NCBI GenBank assembly: GCA_900543695.1
Contig: UQSG01000001.1
Span: 1-64,000, forward strand
Direction of reading: 5' to 3'
Length of the DNA stretch: 64,000 nucleotides
DNA from: an uncultured Clostridium sp.
Lineage (GTDB): Bacteria > Bacillota > Clostridia > UBA1212 > UBA1255
The translations under genes were made by a program, and so were the position numbers. Positions 62,013 through 64,000 of this stretch are shown piece after piece. Numbering within the stretch: the first letter of the stretch is position 1; each line of letters opens with the position of its first letter. The notes below the pieces were generated by a model, which worked only from the letters and a program-made list of their open reading frames with translations, did no database searches and was not told where the DNA came from.

Positions 62013-63164
62013 TTACCCTCCCAGCATGGCGATCAGTATCCCGGAAGCGACAGCCGAGCCGATTACACCGGCCACATTGGGGCCCATCGCATGCATGAGC
62101 AGATAATTGTCCGGATCTTCCTCTCTTCCAACCTTCTGCGCAATTCTGGCAGCCATCGGAACTGCCGATACGCCAGCCGCTCCAATCAGCGGGTTGACCT
62201 TTCCCTTTGTTACAAAGCACATGATTTTACCGAACAAGACGCCGAAGGCAGTTCCCATTGCAAATGCGAACATCCCAAGCGCCAGAATGAGGAGCGTTTT
62301 GGTGTTCAGAAAGTTCTCGGCGCTTGCCGTCGAACCAACCGAAATTCCGAGCAGGATCGTTACGATATTCATCAATTCATTTTCCGCCGTTTTGGCCAGA
62401 CGCTCGGTAACGCCGCATTCGCGGAGCAGGTTTCCGAGCATAAGCATTCCCACCAGCGTCGCAGCCGAAGGCAAAAGCAGAGAAACAACAAGCGTCACAA
62501 GAATGGGAAATATAATCTTTTCCCTTTTGCTGACCTCCCGCAGCTGTGTCATTCTGACAGCGCGCTCCTTTTTTGTCGTCAGAAGGCGCATGATCGGCGG
62601 CTGAATTACGGGAACAAGCGCCATGTACGAATATGCCGCAATCGCAATGGACGGCGTCAGATGCTGCGCCAGCGCCTGAGCCGTGAAAATCGCTGTCGGT
62701 CCATCCGCACCGCCGATGATCGCCACGGCGCCGGCTTCCGCCAGCGTAAAGCCTAAAAGCGACGCGCCGATGAACGTGACAAAAATCCCGATCTGCGCGG
62801 CAGCGCCCAGCAGCAGGCTGCTGGGATTGGCGATCAGCGGCCCGAAATCCGTCATGACACCGATTCCCAGAAAGATCAGAGGCGGATAGATTTTTAAAGC
62901 CACGCCCTGATATAAATAATATAGCAGGCCGCCCTCGTCCGCAGAAGACAGACCGGCAAGCGGAAGGTTTGCAAGCAGCATTCCGAACGCGATCGGCAGC
63001 AGCAAAAGCGGTTCAAATTTTTTTACGATGGCAAGATAAATCAAGACCAGGGAGAGCAGCAGCATCACCAGCGTCTGCCAGCCGCCGTCCTTGAAATATG
63101 AAATAATATAATAAAAGCCGGATTCCCTTAACAGGTCACCCACTGTTTCGAAAAAAGCATTCAT
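62013..63164 (-). CDS. oadB: Sodium-pumping decarboxylase beta subunit (OadB/GcdB-type)
   Basis: About 383 residues, about nine to eleven TM helices. IIGGADGPTAIF near residue 175 is the highly conserved membrane-embedded motif whose Asp takes part in Na+ and proton coupling. LGIGVMTDFGPLIANP near 100 and AVPMAARIAQKVGREEDPDNYLL near the end (in parts) match the family. Decarboxylase beta subunits use the decarboxylation of carboxybiotin to pump sodium out. GGGAG precedes the ATG. It follows oadG by 15 nt. The alpha and biotin-carrier subunits are not in the window, so the substrate acid is unknown. Confidence 0.92.
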   Translation of the reverse strand: MNAFFETVGDLLRESGFYYIISYFKDGGWQTLVMLLLSLVLIYLAIVKKFEPLLLLPIAFGMLLANLPLAGLSSADEGGLLYYLYQGVALKIYPPLIFLGIGVMTDFGPLIANPSSLLLGAAAQIGIFVTFIGASLLGFTLAEAGAVAIIGGADGPTAIFTAQALAQHLTPSIAIAAYSYMALVPVIQPPIMRLLTTKKERAVRMTQLREVSKREKIIFPILVTLVVSLLLPSAATLVGMLMLGNLLRECGVTERLAKTAENELMNIVTILLGISVGSTASAENFLNTKTLLILALGMFAFAMGTAFGVLFGKIMCFVTKGKVNPLIGAAGVSAVPMAARIAQKVGREEDPDNYLLMHAMGPNVAGVIGSAVASGILIAMLGG

Positions 63165-63179
63165 AGCCGAGCTCTCCCT

Positions 63180-63497
63180 TTACCGTATTCTGCGGGGAGT
63201 TTTGCGGAACGCTACGACACGGAAGCGTCCGGGATCAGCGTTTTCCCCCATTTCACTCCGGTAGGCGGCCACCGCCGCAGTCAGTACGCAAATCAGAGAC
63301 AGCGCATCCTCTTCGCTGGCCTGCCCCGTGGAAGCAGGCGCCTTTTCTGGAACCGTGCGGAGCGTTTGCGGCTGTTTTTCATTTCTTTCTTCCGATTTTC
63401 CGCCGGCAGCTTTCCGAAAAAGCGTCAGCAGCAGCGTCAGAATCACAAGGATCGCAAACACCAGTACAATACCTATGACGACGACTTTTACAACCAT
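63180..63497 (-). CDS. oadG: Sodium-pumping decarboxylase gamma subunit (OadG-type)
   Basis: About 105 residues. One N-terminal helix (about 4-26) is followed by a polar, Pro/Ala-rich linker and a cytoplasmic tail, LSLICVLTAAVAAYRSEMG, as in OadG proteins that tether alpha to beta. Low sequence conservation makes the call depend on shape and on oadB directly downstream. Its promoter lies at 63566-63594. It is short but within the family range. Confidence 0.75.
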   Translation of the reverse strand: MVVKVVVIGIVLVFAILVILTLLLTLFRKAAGGKSEERNEKQPQTLRTVPEKAPASTGQASEEDALSLICVLTAAVAAYRSEMGENADPGRFRVVAFRKTPRRIR

Positions 63498-63565
63498 ACG
63501 TTCACCCTCTCTCTTAAGCGGATTCGCTTCCCGAGCGCCCGCGGCGTGTTAAGATATACTTTTTA

Positions 63566-63594
63566 AGATTAGCACGTTTTTCAGAAAAGGTCAA
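63566..63594 (-). promoter_or_regulatory. Promoter of oadG-oadB
   Basis: TTGACC (63589-63594), 17 bp, TAATCT (63566-63571), about 70 nt before the oadG start. Confidence 0.6.
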
Positions 63595-63616
63595 TCTGTC
63601 CCGGCGAATTTCACGA

Positions 63617-63645
63617 TTGCTTTGCAGGTCTGGAAATGATATAAT
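63617..63645 (+). promoter_or_regulatory. Promoter of the DUF1846 gene
   Basis: TTGCTT (63617-63622), 17 bp, perfect TATAAT (63640-63645). A small hairpin-forming palindrome AACATA-N6-TATGTT follows at about 63672-63689. Divergent from the oadG promoter. Confidence 0.65.
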
Positions 63646-63723
63646 GAGACACGTTGTTTTTTTTATAAAAATAACATACCCCGCTATGTTGCGCTTTATT
63701 ATACATAATAAGGAGTCCTTTTC

Positions 63724-64000
63724 ATGCAGCCTGCCTTTAACAACGAGCTTTACATCGAAAAACAAACAAAGCATATCAGAGAACGAATCGGTCTGTTCGG
63801 CGATAAGCTGTATCTGGAATTTGGGGGTAAAATTTTTGATGATTATCACGCCGCGCGCGTTCTGCCCGGCTTCGCTCCCGACAATAAAATCAAACTGCTT
63901 TTGGAATTTAAGGAAATCTGCGAAATCCTGTTCTGCATCAACGCCGCCGATATCGAAAAGAATAAAATTCGGGCGGATCTGGGCATCACCTACGATTTGG
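63724..64000 (+). CDS. DUF1846 family protein (5' part only)
   Basis: The frame is open from the ATG at 63724 to the window edge (92 residues). AAGGAG lies 8 nt upstream. KLYLEFGGKIFDDYHAARVL near residue 30 and NAADIEKNKIRADLGITYD near the cut are highly characteristic of the DUF1846 family. Those are roughly 500-residue Bacillota proteins with a P-loop-like region; their reaction is poorly known. The gene continues beyond the window and is not broken as far as seen. Confidence 0.88.
   Translation, partial: MQPAFNNELYIEKQTKHIRERIGLFGDKLYLEFGGKIFDDYHAARVLPGFAPDNKIKLLLEFKEICEILFCINAADIEKNKIRADLGITYDL

Noticed and set aside
1..64000. CRISPR arrays, tRNA and rRNA genes, prophage or insertion sequences
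   Set aside because: No regularly spaced repeats, cloverleaf-like sequences, transposase genes or target-site duplications were found. Gaps between genes are mostly short.

Overview
The window looks like a chromosomal segment of a Gram-positive, anaerobic member of the Bacillota, probably class Clostridia. The evidence is the hprK-murB-rapZ cluster, a Bce-type peptide-antibiotic module, a CBS/DRTGG-type manganese pyrophosphatase, oxaloacetate-decarboxylase-type sodium-pump subunits, xPxTG-like or membrane-tail-anchored surface proteins, and strong AGGAGG ribosome-binding sites with AT-rich sigma-A promoters. Base composition is roughly balanced. No rRNA, tRNA, CRISPR array, phage or insertion sequence was recognised. 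Identifications rest on motif reading, not on database searches.

Layout. (1) 0.3-6 kb: a minus-strand four-gene Bce-type module (response regulator, intramembrane-sensing kinase, ABC ATPase, ABC permease), then a membrane metallophosphoesterase preceded by a MerR-type promoter with no MerR gene nearby. (2) 6-25.3 kb: a sugar-utilisation island. It holds two large cytoplasmic (alpha/alpha)6-type glycosidases, a GH106-like enzyme, three extracellular proteins in one operon plus a fourth alone, an AraC-type regulator, and enzymes fitting L-xylulose -> L-xylulose-5-P -> L-ribulose-5-P -> D-xylulose-5-P (LyxK-, UlaE- and AraD-like). A PMI-like cupin protein may supply the isomerase step. Two minus-strand operons carry a near-identical 25-bp element upstream. 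(3) 25.3-26 kb: a gene-free stretch holding decayed plus-strand relics of a blaI-blaR1 pair. (4) 26-31 kb: a tightly coupled operon of a GH2 beta-mannosidase-like enzyme, an unusual protein fusing a truncated GH2-like extracellular region to a polar-amino-acid ABC permease, and the matching GlnQ-type ATPase. (5) 31-36.4 kb: smc-ftsY-PHP phosphoesterase. (6) 36.5-44.4 kb: a PepV-like dipeptidase and a 2-oxoacid/acetoin-type dehydrogenase operon (E2, E3, fused E1, DeoR-family regulator) behind three palindromes spaced exactly 21 bp apart. (7) 44.4-58.7 kb: cell-envelope and core genes (CAP protein, pseudouridine synthase, lipoprotein, PPase, rapZ, murB, hprK, two-component system, UDPGP-type pyrophosphorylase), then an aroF-tyrA-nucleoside-hydrolase operon. 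(8) 58.7-64 kb: apgM, htpG, oadB/oadG and the start of a DUF1846 gene.

The two most notable discoveries are these. First, the aroF-tyrA operon is preceded by a complete-looking ribosome-mediated attenuator: promoter, Shine-Dalgarno, a 30-residue leader peptide with nine consecutive Tyr/Phe codons, an antiterminator segment, and an intrinsic terminator. Second, the GH2-like/amino-acid-permease fusion sits where a substrate-binding protein would be expected. The triple 21-bp-phased operator and the shared AraC-type element are further regulatory findings.
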